Assembly: GCA_017625255.1 (NCBI GenBank)
Contig: JAGALK010000111.1
Coordinates: 1 to 64,000, forward strand
Reading direction: 5' to 3'
DNA from: Lachnospiraceae bacterium
Lineage (GTDB): Bacteria > Bacillota > Clostridia > Lachnospirales > Lachnospiraceae
DNA length: 64,000 bases
Positions 1 through 9,314 of this stretch are shown here, piece after piece (within the stretch, counting starts at the first letter, position 1; each line of letters opens with the position of its first letter). A program made the translations under genes and the position numbers. The notes under the pieces were generated by a model that worked only from the letters and a program-made list of their open reading frames with translations, was not told where the DNA came from and did no database searches.

Positions 1-134
1 AAGCCCCCCTTAAGATGAGATATCCCAATCAAAAGATTGTAAGACCCCTTGAAGACTACAAGGTAGATAGGGCAGAGGTGGAAGTGCAGTAATGTATGGA
101 GCTGACTGTTACTAATCGGTCGAGGGCTTGACCA
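1..134 (+). rRNA. 23S ribosomal RNA, 3' end (partial)
   Basis: The first bases match the conserved 3' end of bacterial 23S rRNA, including the run ctgttactaatcggtcgagg and the closing gcttgacc. The gene begins before the window. The 3' boundary is estimated from the family consensus and may be off by a few bases. No 5S rRNA gene follows it before the tRNA cluster. Confidence 0.9.
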
Positions 135-350
135 AAAAGCACTTAGCGAAAGCAAGTCAGGGACGCAGCTTGAGGTTAGTGCGTTGGTCGTTCGATGAAC
201 AAAGTGAATCGAACTTCCTTATAAAAAGCTGAAAGTTTTGAGATGACACCGAGAAGAAGCGGAGCGGATTCGAGGTGACACTTTATGGAAACAGCCAAAA
301 CCTGTTTCAAGGATTCTGTATGAAGTTTTGAAGGTATATAACCTTGCTAT
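135..350 (+). other. spacer between 23S rRNA and tRNA-Asn
   Basis: No gene is recognisable here. It contains a hairpin at 190-214 (arms GTTCGAT and ATCGAAC), which may serve in precursor processing. A 5S rRNA core was looked for and not found. The region is probably transcribed spacer joining the rRNA operon to the tRNA genes. Confidence 0.5.
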
Positions 351-423
351 TCCTCGATAGCTCAGTCGGTAGAGCACGCGGCTGTTAACCGCGCTGTCGT
401 AGGTTCAAGTCCTACTCGGGGAG
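351..423 (+). tRNA. tRNA-Asn (GTT)
   Basis: A 73-nt cloverleaf: acceptor arms TCCTCGA and TCGGGGA, discriminator G, anticodon stem CGCGG/CCGCG with loop CTGTTAA giving anticodon GTT, and T arm GGTTCAAGTCC. No CCA is encoded. It is the first tRNA after the 23S gene. Confidence 0.95.
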
Positions 424-427
424 TTAA

Positions 428-466
428 AAAACGATTGGTTTTCAAAAGAAAGTCAATCGTTTTGTT
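428..466 (+). terminator. hairpin between tRNA-Asn and tRNA-Glu
   Basis: A ten-base stem AAAACGATTG / CAATCGTTTT (428-437 and 454-463) runs into a short T-rich tail. It may terminate or attenuate the rRNA/tRNA transcript, or mark a processing point; the tail is short for a strong terminator. Confidence 0.55.
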
Positions 467-478
467 TACTAAATAGTT

Positions 479-550
479 GGCTCCATGGTCAAGCGGTTAA
501 GACATCGCCCTTTCACGGCGGTAACACGGGTTCGATTCCCGTTGGAGTCA
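479..550 (+). tRNA. tRNA-Glu (TTC)
   Basis: A 72-nt cloverleaf with acceptor arms GGCTCCA/TGGAGTC, discriminator A, anticodon loop CTTTCAC giving TTC, and T arm GGGTTCGATTCCC. It lies five bases before tRNA-Cys, so the two are probably co-transcribed. Confidence 0.95.
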
Positions 551-555
551 TTTAT

Positions 556-626
556 GGCGACATAGCCAAGTGGTAAGGCACGGGTCTGCAACACCCTTAT
601 CATCGGTTCAAATCCGATTGTCGCCT
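556..626 (+). tRNA. tRNA-Cys (GCA), copy 1
   Basis: A 71-nt cloverleaf with acceptor arms GGCGACA/TGTCGCC, discriminator T (usual for tRNA-Cys), and anticodon loop CTGCAAC giving GCA. It is identical to the second copy at 9244-9314. The identity extends a few bases outside the gene on both sides (553-628 against 9241-9316). Confidence 0.95.
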
Positions 627-632
627 CTAAAG

Positions 633-666
633 AGACTTTAACTTTTTGTTAGAGTCTTTTTTCGTT
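633..666 (+). terminator. terminator of the tRNA cluster
   Basis: Arms AGACTTTAAC (633-642) and GTTAGAGTCT (648-657) pair with one wobble around a TTTTT loop, followed by a T run. This is a good intrinsic terminator directly after tRNA-Cys copy 1. Confidence 0.85.
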
Positions 667-703
667 TTTTATATATTTAAAGAAAGCTGAATAAGGGGAA
701 AAG

Positions 704-2209
704 ATGGAAAGTTTATATAATAGAATAAAAGAATTTTATCATTTACATAAAAGAGATTTATGTTGGAATGCTATAGTATGTTTAATATGCTATGGACATG
801 TAATTTTTTCACAGAATGTACAGATTGATACGGAGCATGTCATTAATCATCCTGGTGTAAGTATGCAGTGGGAGACAATAGGAAGACAAGGATTACTATA
901 TACAAAAAAATTGTTAGGTTTAATGGAATATAATCCTTACATGGCAGGAGTAGTATTTTTAGGAAGTTTTATACTTCTTGGAAGTATAATAATGTTTTTT
1001 TGCTGGTATTTTAGTGGTAAAAATGAAAATTATTCATATGGTTTTCTTGGGATATTATTTTCTACTTGTCCGGTTTGGATGACGCAGTTTTATTTTGGAT
1101 TGCAGCGGGCAGAAGTTGTATTGGGAATGATTTATGGCGCAATTTCTGTATTTTGTTTATGTGAAATATTGTTTATGAAACAACGAAAAATATATTGGTA
1201 CATACTTTATGCATTATTTGGTTTATGGAGTTTTGCTTCTTATCAGGGATGTGTTATATTCTATATTTCTTTGTGTATTACAGTGTACTTACTGGATATT
1301 TTAAAAGATAATGATAAGCATTGGATAGAATATCTAAAAAATATTATTTGGTTAATTATAGGACTAGCTATTGTATATATTTCTTATAGTTTAATTGTTC
1401 GCTTTACGATGGTGAATTCATGGTATATGTCAGTGCAAATGATGTGGGGGAAAATACCATTTCAGGAAAGTCTGGCCCGAATTATTGATTATATAAAATG
1501 TATGCTAAACTGGTATACGCCGAATTACATTTCTGCATATCCATTGGGATGTGTATGCGTAATGCTTTTATTGTTTATATTTGGTATTGCAAAGAAAAAG
1601 AACTGTGTTATGCTATTTTTAGGTATTTTTGGTTTAATGATAACACCATTTATGATGTCTATTTATATTGGAGATAAGGCAGTAGACAGAACACAGTTTG
1701 CACAGCCATTGGTATCAGCAGTTGCATGTGTTTTATTGTGGGGATATATTTCAAAATACAATAAGTTAATATGGGTTAAGAGACTAAGCATGTTGGCTGG
1801 TGTAGTTATTATCTGGATAAGTATATCTACAATTTTTAGAATTGAATATACAGAGGATGTCAGATATCAGGAAGATAGAATGGTTGCAGAAAAAATAGCA
1901 AATGATTTGTATGAGATAGATGGGGCAAAGGATTTGCCGATAGTGTTTGTTGGGCAAAGAGAAATAGAATTAAACAATGCATGTCTGCAATATGATATGT
2001 ATGGAATGTCGTATTTTCAATGGGATTATGGTGCAACCTGGCGTATTTTAGGATTTATGAAAACGATGGGAATTAATTTAGAAGATGGAAGTCAATACAG
2101 AAAAAAAGCTGTTAAGGTTTCAAAAAATATGAATTCTTATCCTGAAGAAGGATATATATCTGTTAGAAAAAAATATGTCGTAGTGAAGCTATCTGATGTT
2201 GAAAATTAA
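704..2209 (+). CDS. GtrII-type glucosyltransferase-like membrane protein
   Basis: A 501-residue polytopic membrane protein with roughly ten or more hydrophobic segments. The N-terminal part carries the acidic motif QIDTEH (about residues 41-46) followed by the WETIGRQG region, which resembles the Pfam GtrII glucosyltransferase family. Members use polyprenyl-phosphate-linked glucose to decorate surface polysaccharides outside the membrane. The C-terminal 110 residues are more polar and presumably extracytoplasmic. The ATG follows AAGGGGAAAAG. The DUF4321 gene starts 15 bases downstream, so the two are probably an operon. Family assignment is by pattern and the substrate is unknown. Confidence 0.7.
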   Translation: MESLYNRIKEFYHLHKRDLCWNAIVCLICYGHVIFSQNVQIDTEHVINHPGVSMQWETIGRQGLLYTKKLLGLMEYNPYMAGVVFLGSFILLGSIIMFFCWYFSGKNENYSYGFLGILFSTCPVWMTQFYFGLQRAEVVLGMIYGAISVFCLCEILFMKQRKIYWYILYALFGLWSFASYQGCVIFYISLCITVYLLDILKDNDKHWIEYLKNIIWLIIGLAIVYISYSLIVRFTMVNSWYMSVQMMWGKIPFQESLARIIDYIKCMLNWYTPNYISAYPLGCVCVMLLLFIFGIAKKKNCVMLFLGIFGLMITPFMMSIYIGDKAVDRTQFAQPLVSAVACVLLWGYISKYNKLIWVKRLSMLAGVVIIWISISTIFRIEYTEDVRYQEDRMVAEKIANDLYEIDGAKDLPIVFVGQREIELNNACLQYDMYGMSYFQWDYGATWRILGFMKTMGINLEDGSQYRKKAVKVSKNMNSYPEEGYISVRKKYVVVKLSDVEN

Positions 2210-2224
2210 AATGAGGTGATATAA

Positions 2225-2488
2225 ATGAGTAAGGCAATAAGTGGGAAAAATAATTGGGCTTTATTTTTATTATTGTTAACAGGTATTGTTTTAGGTGGTT
2301 TTATAGGGGAATTAACATCAAAAATTCCATTTTTAAGTTGGCTGAATTATGGTCAGAGTTTTGGATTTCATAATCCTATTGTTTTAGATTTAGGTATATT
2401 GGTAATAACTTTTGGACTGTCTATAAAAATAACAATTGCCAGTATTCTTGGTGTTCTAATTGCAATTTTAATATACAGGCAGCTTTAA
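2225..2488 (+). CDS. DUF4321 family small membrane protein
   Basis: An 87-residue protein with two or three hydrophobic stretches (about 11-27, 49-64 and 66-86) and the motif LGGFIGELTSKIPFLSWLNYG, which fits the DUF4321 family of Clostridia. Its function is unknown. It has a clear AGGTGAT ribosome binding site and follows the GtrII-like gene by 15 bases. A terminator follows. Confidence 0.75.
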   Translation: MSKAISGKNNWALFLLLLTGIVLGGFIGELTSKIPFLSWLNYGQSFGFHNPIVLDLGILVITFGLSIKITIASILGVLIAILIYRQL

Positions 2489-2505
2489 TTTTTTGAATCA
2501 TGTAG

Positions 2506-2567
2506 ATCTCTATATAATAGATTTTTATTGATTATGATAAAGATATATTATATAGGGATTTTTTTTA
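2506..2567 (+). terminator. terminator after the DUF4321 gene
   Basis: Long arms ATCTCTATATAATA and TATTATATAGGGAT pair with one wobble and are followed by eight T residues. The loop is fairly large and AT-rich. Confidence 0.75.
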
Positions 2568-2699
2568 TTTGTGTGATAGAATGCGGCTAATGGAAGAATA
2601 GAAGAAATAGGACAAAAAATAATAACTTTATTCATGGAATCATTAAAGGAAAAATGTAATAATAAAATTGTATTTGTATATTTAAGAGAGGAGAATATT

Positions 2700-4952
2700 A
2701 TGAAAAAAAGAGTATTATTAAAAAATCGTGTTTTGGCAATTTGTTTGACTACAGCACTTATATTTGGATGTTTACCTACTTATGCTGTATCTGCGAATAG
2801 TCAGAAGAATACACAAATTACTACACAGAGTAAGAACGATGGTGTAGATATTGAATTTACATTAGGTTCAAAAGCTTCTTATGTAGATAATGGAAATAAT
2901 GGTCAGGCAATAAAAATTGGAGCAAGTTGGGTAGAAAATAGCGGTGGTATGGCTGCTTCAGCAGCATTTTCAGATGGAAATATCTTAAAAAAAGATGCGT
3001 TTACTTTATATACAGATGTGTATCGTCAGGTAATTTCTACAGACAATAATGCACAGGATGGCACTAATCAGGGAAAAAGTGTAGCGTTTTGTGTAGGTGA
3101 AGAAAAGAATTATTTTAAGATTTGTCTTTCGAATGGTGGATCTTTGCGTTATGTAAGTAATGGAGAAAGTGAAAAAATAGCAGCTTTTACGGCAACAACG
3201 AAAGAAAATAAGTGGAATGCACTTGCTGTTTCTTATGAAGAAATAGATGGTATGGGAACAGTAACTGTTTATGTCGAAGGAAAGAAGGTTTTAGAGCAGA
3301 CAAATATTGGATTTGCTCTTAGTAAATTAACAGATATAAAGGCAAATATCGGAGGTGGATTTGCTACAGGATTTATGGGAAAAGGTTTGTATAATAACCT
3401 TGTAATTGAAGATACGGCTATTCATACAGATTCTATTGAAATAGCAGACCGTTATACACCATATACTACCTTTTCAGGTGCTGCAGATGGTATTTTGTGC
3501 AGCGGCAATGTAAATGTTAATGAATGGTTGGATACAAATGGTGAGCATATTCAGGCCCATGGCGGACAGGTACAGTGGTTAGACACTTTAGATTTGGATG
3601 AAAATGGTACTGCTGAAGGCGGTTGGATTTGGTATGGTGAAGATAAAACCCGTAATGGAAAGCCAATAGATGGTATTCATTGTTATACTTCATCGGATTT
3701 ATATAATTGGACAGATCGTGGAATTGTACTTTCTACCCATGATATTGTACCGGATGAATTGACAGCAGATAAAAGCTGGTATCAGACTAATAGTAAGGGA
3801 TTGGAAAATTTAAAAGTCTGGGCAGAAATGGATGAATCTACAGAAGAAGTATCTTCTGAAATGATAGACATGGCAAAAGCTTTTATTGGGGCATACAAAA
3901 CAGAGGCTGGATATGATGAAGAAAATTTAGAAAGAGCATTTAAATATCTCTATTCAGGTTACTGTATTGCAGAAAGACCAAAAATGTTATACAACGAATC
4001 TACAAAGCAGTATGTAATTGTATACCATGTGGATGCACCTGCTGATGAACGAATTATGTCCTATTTGAAGGGGGAAACAAATGCGCCTAGTCGCTATGGT
4101 CGCGCATGTATGGGATTTGCTGTATCTGATACACCATATGGACCTTTTAAATTGGTAAATGTACAGCGAATGAATTACCGTACGGGTGGAGATTATGCAA
4201 CAAACACCGGTATGGCAAGAGATATGACAGTTTTTATGGATGATACAGATGTAAATAAGGATGGCGTAAAGGATGCCTATGCAATTTATTCCAGTGAAGA
4301 TAATGAGTATATGTATATTTCTCTTTTAAATTCTACATATACAGCTCCGATTACTGAAGGAGCAGAAGATACACTAAAATTAGCAGATGGTACAAAGATT
4401 CAGACTTTTGCAGATCGTGTATTAGGAAGTAATACATGGAGAGAAGCACCAGCACTTTTCAAATATAATGGCTATTATTATATGATTACTTCCGGTTGTA
4501 CGGGATGGATTGCTAATGCGGCAGGGTACTATCGTTCTGAAAGTATTTATGGACCATGGACATCTTTGGGAGATCCTTGTGAGGGTGGTTCTGGTAATAC
4601 CTTTGGTTCACAGCCTACAGCAGTTATCCCTGTTGATCCGGAAAGAGGAAAATTTATTTATATGGGTGACCGTTGGAGTTATACAGTGCTTGATGCAAGC
4701 GCAGGATCTAACGGAACAGATTCTGCTCATTGGGATTCAGGATATGTATGGCTTCCAATTGAGATAAAAGAGGATAATACAATTATGCTTCCAAATATCT
4801 CTAATTGGGATTTATCTGTTTTGGATAAGCCAAAAGTAAATACGGAAATTCCAGAGTTAATCTCCTCTATTGACGATTTGCCAACACAGTTAAATGTAAC
4901 CTATGATGCAGGAACTTTTGATTCTACAGTTGTATGGAATGTTGATAATTGA
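2700..4952 (+). pseudogene. secreted GH43-type glycoside hydrolase, N-terminal part (in-frame stop)
   Basis: The start at 2700 is chosen because AAGAGAGGAG lies just upstream and MKKRVLLKNR begins a typical Sec signal peptide, cleaved near residue 30. An upstream in-frame ATG at 2634 has no such site. Residues about 50-240 form a LamG/concanavalin-like beta-sandwich region. Residues about 260-690 resemble GH43 of the exo-beta-1,3-galactanase type, with the motifs DTNGEHIQAHGG, WIWYGED and HCYTSSDLYNW. An Ig-like (Big_4) domain begins near residue 710 and is cut by TGA at 4950-4952. The same frame then continues without a break to 6314. As it stands the product would be a 750-residue enzyme that is secreted but lacks its C-terminal surface modules. 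The GH43 subfamily is an inference from motifs. Confidence 0.75.
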
Positions 4953-6314
4953 GAATACTTTACAACAAATAGGATTTCTGGTACATTGACTGATTTAGAT
5001 AACCGTACAATTAGTATTAATGTAAAAGCAGCACCAAAGAATATAGTATATTTGGTAGATGCGGGAGCTGGCAGTGTAGAGGAACGAAATAACTATATTG
5101 CTTCTGATAATACAGTGTTAAAGAATAAAACAACAGCAGATCAGGCATATAGTGTAGTAAATAAATGGGGACATGTAGGAAATAATACAACAGCCCGTAC
5201 TTTGACAAGTGGAAACATATACGAAATGCTTCGATATGTAAGCAGTAGTGACAACAGAAATCTGTTATATCAGTTTGATGAATTAGAGGAAGGAAAGTAT
5301 TCTGTTTATGTTGGTCTGCATGAGCCGTCTGGTTGGTACAGTTCAACCCGTATTGCAAATATTTCTGTAAAACAAGGAGAAACAGTTCTTGCCAAAAGTG
5401 AAGAGAACTATGGCAAAAAGGGTGATGCTGGTCGTTATGTAGTATATGAAAATCTTGAATTACAAGGAACAGACAGTGTTCAGGTTGTACTTAACCCAAA
5501 AAATACAGGAAGCAATACAGATGTACAGATTAGTTTTATCGCTATTGTAGATAATACAATTCGCAAGGGTGATGGAGACCAAAATGGTGGAAATGGAGAC
5601 AACAACAATGGAGACCAAAATGGTGGAAATGGAGACAACAACAATGGAAACCAGAATGGTGGAAATGGAGACAGCAACAATGGAAACCAGAATGGTGGAA
5701 ATGGAGACAACAACAATGGAAACCAGAATGGTGGAAATGGAGACAGCAGCAATGGAAGCCAGAATGGTGGAAATGAAGACAACAACAATGGAAACCAGAA
5801 TGGTGAAAGTGAACAGAAAGTCCCTGCAAGCAGTATTACTTTAAATACCAAAAAATTATATATTGTTAAAGGGAAGAATATTCAGTTAAAGGCAATGATG
5901 ATGCCTGCTAATACAACAGATACACTTATTTGGAGCAGTTCTAAGGAGTCTGTAGCAACCGTATCTGATGGAAAAATCAAAGCGAAAAAGGTAGGAAATA
6001 CAAAAGTCACAGTAACAACTACCAGCGGAAAAAAAGTAACCTGTAAGGTTTATGTTGTAAACAAGGCAAAAAAATCTGTTTCTGTGAAATTGAATAAGAA
6101 GAAATTAACAATGAAAACAGGAAGTATTAGTATTTTGACTGCAACACTAAAACCGGCAAAATCTACAGATACAATTAAGTGGAAAAGTTCTAATAAAAAG
6201 GTAGCTTCTGTGGATAAATATGGTTATATAACAGCTAAGAAAAAAGGAAAAGCAACAATTACAGCCACTACAAAGAGTGGTAAAAAAGCAAAATGTATAA
6301 TAAATGTAAAATAA
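4953..6314 (+). pseudogene. GH43 hydrolase, C-terminal part: Ig-like remainder, beta module, repeats, two BID_2 domains
   Basis: This is the same reading frame as 2700-4952, separated from it only by one TGA codon. It has no ribosome binding site or convincing start of its own. In order it encodes the end of the Big_4 Ig-like domain, a beta-rich module of about 170 residues that may bind carbohydrate, an Asn/Gly-rich linker made of 12-residue repeats, and two BID_2 Ig-like domains ending in basic GKK motifs (GKKVTCKVYVV and GKKAKCIINVK). Such C-terminal BID_2 pairs are common on clostridial surface proteins and may bind the cell wall. Without readthrough this part would not be made. Confidence 0.75.
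5574..5810 (+). repeat. 36-bp tandem repeat (about 6.5 copies), coding
   Basis: Units begin at 5574, 5610, 5646, 5682, 5718 and 5754, with a partial copy from 5790. Each encodes 12 residues of the form GDQNGGNGDNNN or a close variant. Copies differ at a few positions only. The array makes a flexible linker between the beta module and the BID_2 domains, and its copy number is likely to vary between strains. Confidence 0.95.
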
Positions 6315-6324
6315 TTTAGTTATA

Positions 6325-6393
6325 AAAAACCCGGCATTTAGATATAATTTCTGCCAAGCAGGTAAGTGAAATATCTATAATGTCGGGGTTTTT
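6325..6393. terminator. bidirectional terminator between convergent genes
   Basis: Arms AAAACCCGGCATTTAGATAT and ATATCTATAATGTCGGGG pair imperfectly. The A-rich 5' flank and T-rich 3' flank allow termination from both sides. It separates the GH43 gene (+) from the beta-propeller gene (-). Confidence 0.8.
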
Positions 6394-6416
6394 ATATTAA
6401 ATATCATCAATTTGTT

Positions 6417-8525
6417 TTATTTTAAAATAAGGTGATCAATCTCGTTATAATTATCTTTACGGTTAAAGCTTCTGATTTCTTCTGTACTGGCAATATAAAA
6501 AGTATCCTGAATATAGATTCCTCTTAAATAATTATGATTTATATTATCAGACAGTGGCAATTTCATTTTTTGAATAAATTCATCATTTTCCCAAGAGAAG
6601 AGAAAATAATCATAGGTGCTTGTGTAGTCTTCGTTTTCATATTCTCCGACGAAACCAATAAGATTCGCAGATGCATCTGCTAAAATGCATTTGTAATCAT
6701 ATAAAGCTGGCGAATAGAAATAATCCGTTAAAACAGTAGTATAAAGTACTTCTGGTTTTGTGGGATTTGAAATATCAAACATTGCTAATTTTAAGCCTAA
6801 GGTTTCATTTGTATCTGGGTCGGTTTCATAGCCTATGCCTAACAATTTATCTTCTCCCCAAAAATGCAGATATTCAGAAAAGCCGGTAATTTTTAATTCA
6901 GCAAGCATTTTCGGTGAGGCAGGATCAGAAATATCTACAACAAAGAGAGGATCTGTATTTTTATAGGTAACAAAGTAAACAGTATCGCCAAAATATCTTG
7001 CAGAATAGATAATTTCACCTGTAGCTATATCTGTAAGAGAGCCTGTTAATTTCATATTTTCATCCAATAAATATAGGTTATTGGATTCTAAATAGTCATC
7101 ATCATAAGATGTTGTTAGAATCCGTAAACATCGATTTGATTCATGAATAGCAAAGGTATCCAAAATTTCTCCCGGTACAGAGGCAGCACCGATAGCGTTA
7201 AAAAATCCATTTTCCATAGAAAAGCCTGCAATTTCTGTTAGAGAATTTGGCTGGGCATAATCTGTATTGTAAAGATAAATCGAATCTGGACCAACATAAA
7301 TATCCACATAATTATGAAGGATCATAACATTATCCACAATTTCAGAGGGGGTTTGGAGATTTATGGAGGATAAAACTAAGCCTGCATTTCCCTGCTCTGA
7401 CAGGTAGATATTTTCGTAAGGAATAGTCGTATTATTAATACAGGGAATAATTCCGTTTTTTCCTTCCTTGTATGCAACATTTGTATAGACTTCCTGATTG
7501 GTAAAAAGGTAGAGTATGTTACCAATTTTACGGGAAGTATAGTAGCTTCCATCCTGTATGAAGGTTCCTTTTAAGGTTGGTTTTTCTGGGTTGGTAATAT
7601 CGTAAGTATAAAGCATGGTTTGACATTTGGTATTTATGGAATACCCAATATCTACACACATATCTGTATAGGCAATATCTTCACTGCTATAGGTGGCAGA
7701 GGAATCTTCCATAGAGGTTTCATAGTGTTGTGTAATCAGCAGGAGCTTTCCATTATCCACATAGATTTCTAAAATGCGGTCAGTGGCACTTGAATTTGGA
7801 GTGATAGTGCCAACCGGGGTTAATTTTTCGTTTGTAACATCGGTGATGCGGACTTTGGAATCTGTGGCTGTGTAAATATATTTACCATCGGTTTTGATAC
7901 GGTCGCTTTCATCTACACCGTAGGTCTGCAGATTTGTGGTGGAATACTTTAAGGAAGAATTTGCAGCACTTTTGCTGATAGAAACATCTTCCATAAGGGA
8001 TTCGGCGGCACTTTCTTCTACAGCAATATAATCACCAGCAGGAGGATCCTCTTCACTTTCAAGGATTGCGCCAGAGGTGACATAGCGGGTTTCCTCTTCA
8101 TAAAGAGCAGCTAAATAGGTGTAAACTTCATCATAGCTTTTTGCGACGGTATATAGTGTTCCGGCATCTTGTTTAGGTGCTATGACTAGAGAATCTTCGG
8201 CTGTGGCTTGTGAAGTATCTAAAATTTGTATGGACTCTTCCATAAGGAATTCATGTTCCGATGAATTCCTTTGTGCAGTTTCTATAGACGAATCAGTATT
8301 TGGACTAATCTTTGAAGATACAATGGATAAAAGCAGACAAAATAATAACACAGCAGCGGCAGATATAGTCCTTTGTATAGGATAAATATGCCAATTATGC
8401 TTTGGATTTGCTTTTATACTTGAAATATCTAGGGTCTTATGTATGTTTTCTGGGGACAGGGATTCTGGTATTTCTACTGCATCAGCAGAATTTCTGATTT
8501 TCTTTAATAATTCTTTATCTGTCAT
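6417..8525 (-). CDS. membrane-anchored beta-propeller protein, candidate anti-sigma factor
   Basis: About 702 residues. A cytoplasmic N-terminal segment of about 50 residues is followed by one membrane helix (about 52-72), and the long outer part matches the secreted beta-propeller family PF09826 (motifs YGVDESDRIKTDGKYIY and repeated blade-like segments with DISNPTKPE and DISDPASPK). The ATG at 8525 is preferred over the GTG at 8534 because AAGGAG lies eight bases before the ATG and abuts the GTG. The ribosome binding site overlaps the end of the sigma-factor gene, so the pair is translationally linked. Sigma factor next to a single-span protein suggests a membrane anti-sigma factor or sensor. 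This role is inferred: no known anti-sigma domain is evident in the short N-terminus. Confidence 0.75.
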   Translation of the reverse strand: MTDKELLKKIRNSADAVEIPESLSPENIHKTLDISSIKANPKHNWHIYPIQRTISAAAVLLFCLLLSIVSSKISPNTDSSIETAQRNSSEHEFLMEESIQILDTSQATAEDSLVIAPKQDAGTLYTVAKSYDEVYTYLAALYEEETRYVTSGAILESEEDPPAGDYIAVEESAAESLMEDVSISKSAANSSLKYSTTNLQTYGVDESDRIKTDGKYIYTATDSKVRITDVTNEKLTPVGTITPNSSATDRILEIYVDNGKLLLITQHYETSMEDSSATYSSEDIAYTDMCVDIGYSINTKCQTMLYTYDITNPEKPTLKGTFIQDGSYYTSRKIGNILYLFTNQEVYTNVAYKEGKNGIIPCINNTTIPYENIYLSEQGNAGLVLSSINLQTPSEIVDNVMILHNYVDIYVGPDSIYLYNTDYAQPNSLTEIAGFSMENGFFNAIGAASVPGEILDTFAIHESNRCLRILTTSYDDDYLESNNLYLLDENMKLTGSLTDIATGEIIYSARYFGDTVYFVTYKNTDPLFVVDISDPASPKMLAELKITGFSEYLHFWGEDKLLGIGYETDPDTNETLGLKLAMFDISNPTKPEVLYTTVLTDYFYSPALYDYKCILADASANLIGFVGEYENEDYTSTYDYFLFSWENDEFIQKMKLPLSDNINHNYLRGIYIQDTFYIASTEEIRSFNRKDNYNEIDHLILK

Positions 8526-8530
8526 AGGTG

Positions 8531-9046
8531 TCACTCCTTTTCTGGCTTTAGATTTGCTGCCATCTTTTTTAAAGCACGACTTTCTTTGGAACGGATAGTA
8601 TTTTCATTCATATGAAGAATTTTAGCAATTTCCCGACTTTTGTATCCGGCAAAAATATGCATACTGATAATTAATCGTTCTTCATCGGATAGAGAAAAAA
8701 ATTCTTCTCGAATGATAGTATCCATTTCAAGATTTTTAGAACAGGGCTCTGGAAAATCCCAAGGAATTTCTTCTAAGGATAAATTTTGATTTTTAAATCG
8801 TTGTTTGCACTTATTGGAAAGAATTGTAAATATCCATGCCTTAAAGGATTCTTCCCTGCGCAGTTTGTGAATCTGGGCATATGCCTCTAGAATGGTTTCA
8901 CTGACTAAATCTTCTGCATCTGTGGGATTTTTTAAGGTGTAAAGTGCAAAATGATAAAGGTCCTTATAAATTTTCTCATAAAGTGCGGCAAAGGCAGTAG
9001 GATCTTTTGACTTTGCTTTTTTTATTAATTGTAAATCTGTTTTCAT
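8531..9046 (-). CDS. ECF-type RNA polymerase sigma factor
   Basis: About 171 residues with sigma-70 region 2 (DAEDLVSETILEAYAQIH; KAWIFTILSNKCK) and region 4 (LSDEERLIISMHIFAGYKSR; helix-turn-helix IAKILHMNENTIRSKESRA). Length and layout are those of a Group 4 sigma factor. The ATG at 9046 is chosen because GGGAG lies eight bases upstream; a TTG at 9061 would be too close to that site. It precedes and overlaps the regulatory region of the beta-propeller gene, so it probably directs transcription in response to an envelope signal sensed by that partner. Confidence 0.88.
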   Translation of the reverse strand: MKTDLQLIKKAKSKDPTAFAALYEKIYKDLYHFALYTLKNPTDAEDLVSETILEAYAQIHKLRREESFKAWIFTILSNKCKQRFKNQNLSLEEIPWDFPEPCSKNLEMDTIIREEFFSLSDEERLIISMHIFAGYKSREIAKILHMNENTIRSKESRALKKMAANLKPEKE

Positions 9047-9195
9047 TAGCATCTCTCCCAAATAGCTATTTTTATTATGCTGTTATAGAATAGTGTGAGT
9101 TTTTTTCTTTTTTGTTGCAAGTAAAATAAAATTTATAAGAATATTTTTAATATTTTTGTATATACTATAATTGTAAGAAAGATAATAAATTTTGC
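9047..9195. other. AT-rich divergent region before the ECF operon and tRNA-Cys
   Basis: No gene is seen. It holds the leader of the sigma-factor gene (leftward). On the minus strand there is TGCAAC about 16 bases before CACACTATTC, which could be an ECF promoter, but the match is too loose to call. The consensus promoter of tRNA-Cys begins at the right end. Confidence 0.4.
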
Positions 9196-9224
9196 TTGAC
9201 GGTATAAAGGCTTTTTGTTAAAAT
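9196..9224 (+). promoter_or_regulatory. promoter of tRNA-Cys copy 2
   Basis: -35 TTGACG (9196-9201), 17-bp spacer, -10 TAAAAT (9219-9224). The predicted start lies about a dozen bases before the tRNA. Confidence 0.8.
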
Positions 9225-9243
9225 AATTTTTGCAAGTGAATAT

Positions 9244-9314
9244 GGCGACATAGCCAAGTGGTAAGGCACGGGTCTGCAACACCCTTATCATCGGTTCAAA
9301 TCCGATTGTCGCCT
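9244..9314 (+). tRNA. tRNA-Cys (GCA), copy 2
   Basis: Identical over 71 nt to copy 1 at 556-626. This copy is a single-gene unit with its own consensus promoter and its own terminator, whereas copy 1 sits in the rRNA/tRNA cluster. Confidence 0.95.

Noticed and set aside
4950-4952. Selenocysteine or programmed readthrough at the TGA in the GH43 gene
   Set aside because: It lies in a structural Ig-like domain with no redox role, and no selenocysteine hairpin or selenium genes are evident. A nonsense mutation or error is simpler.
5574-5810. CRISPR-like array (36-bp regularly spaced repeats)
   Set aside because: Units are directly tandem with no spacers, and code in frame for an Asn/Gly-rich linker.
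5480-5851. Long minus-strand and alternate-frame ORFs over the 36-bp repeat (Pro/Phe/Leu-rich and His/Cys-rich)
   Set aside because: They are products of the repeat periodicity. The in-frame plus-strand protein is coherent and the others have no ribosome binding site.
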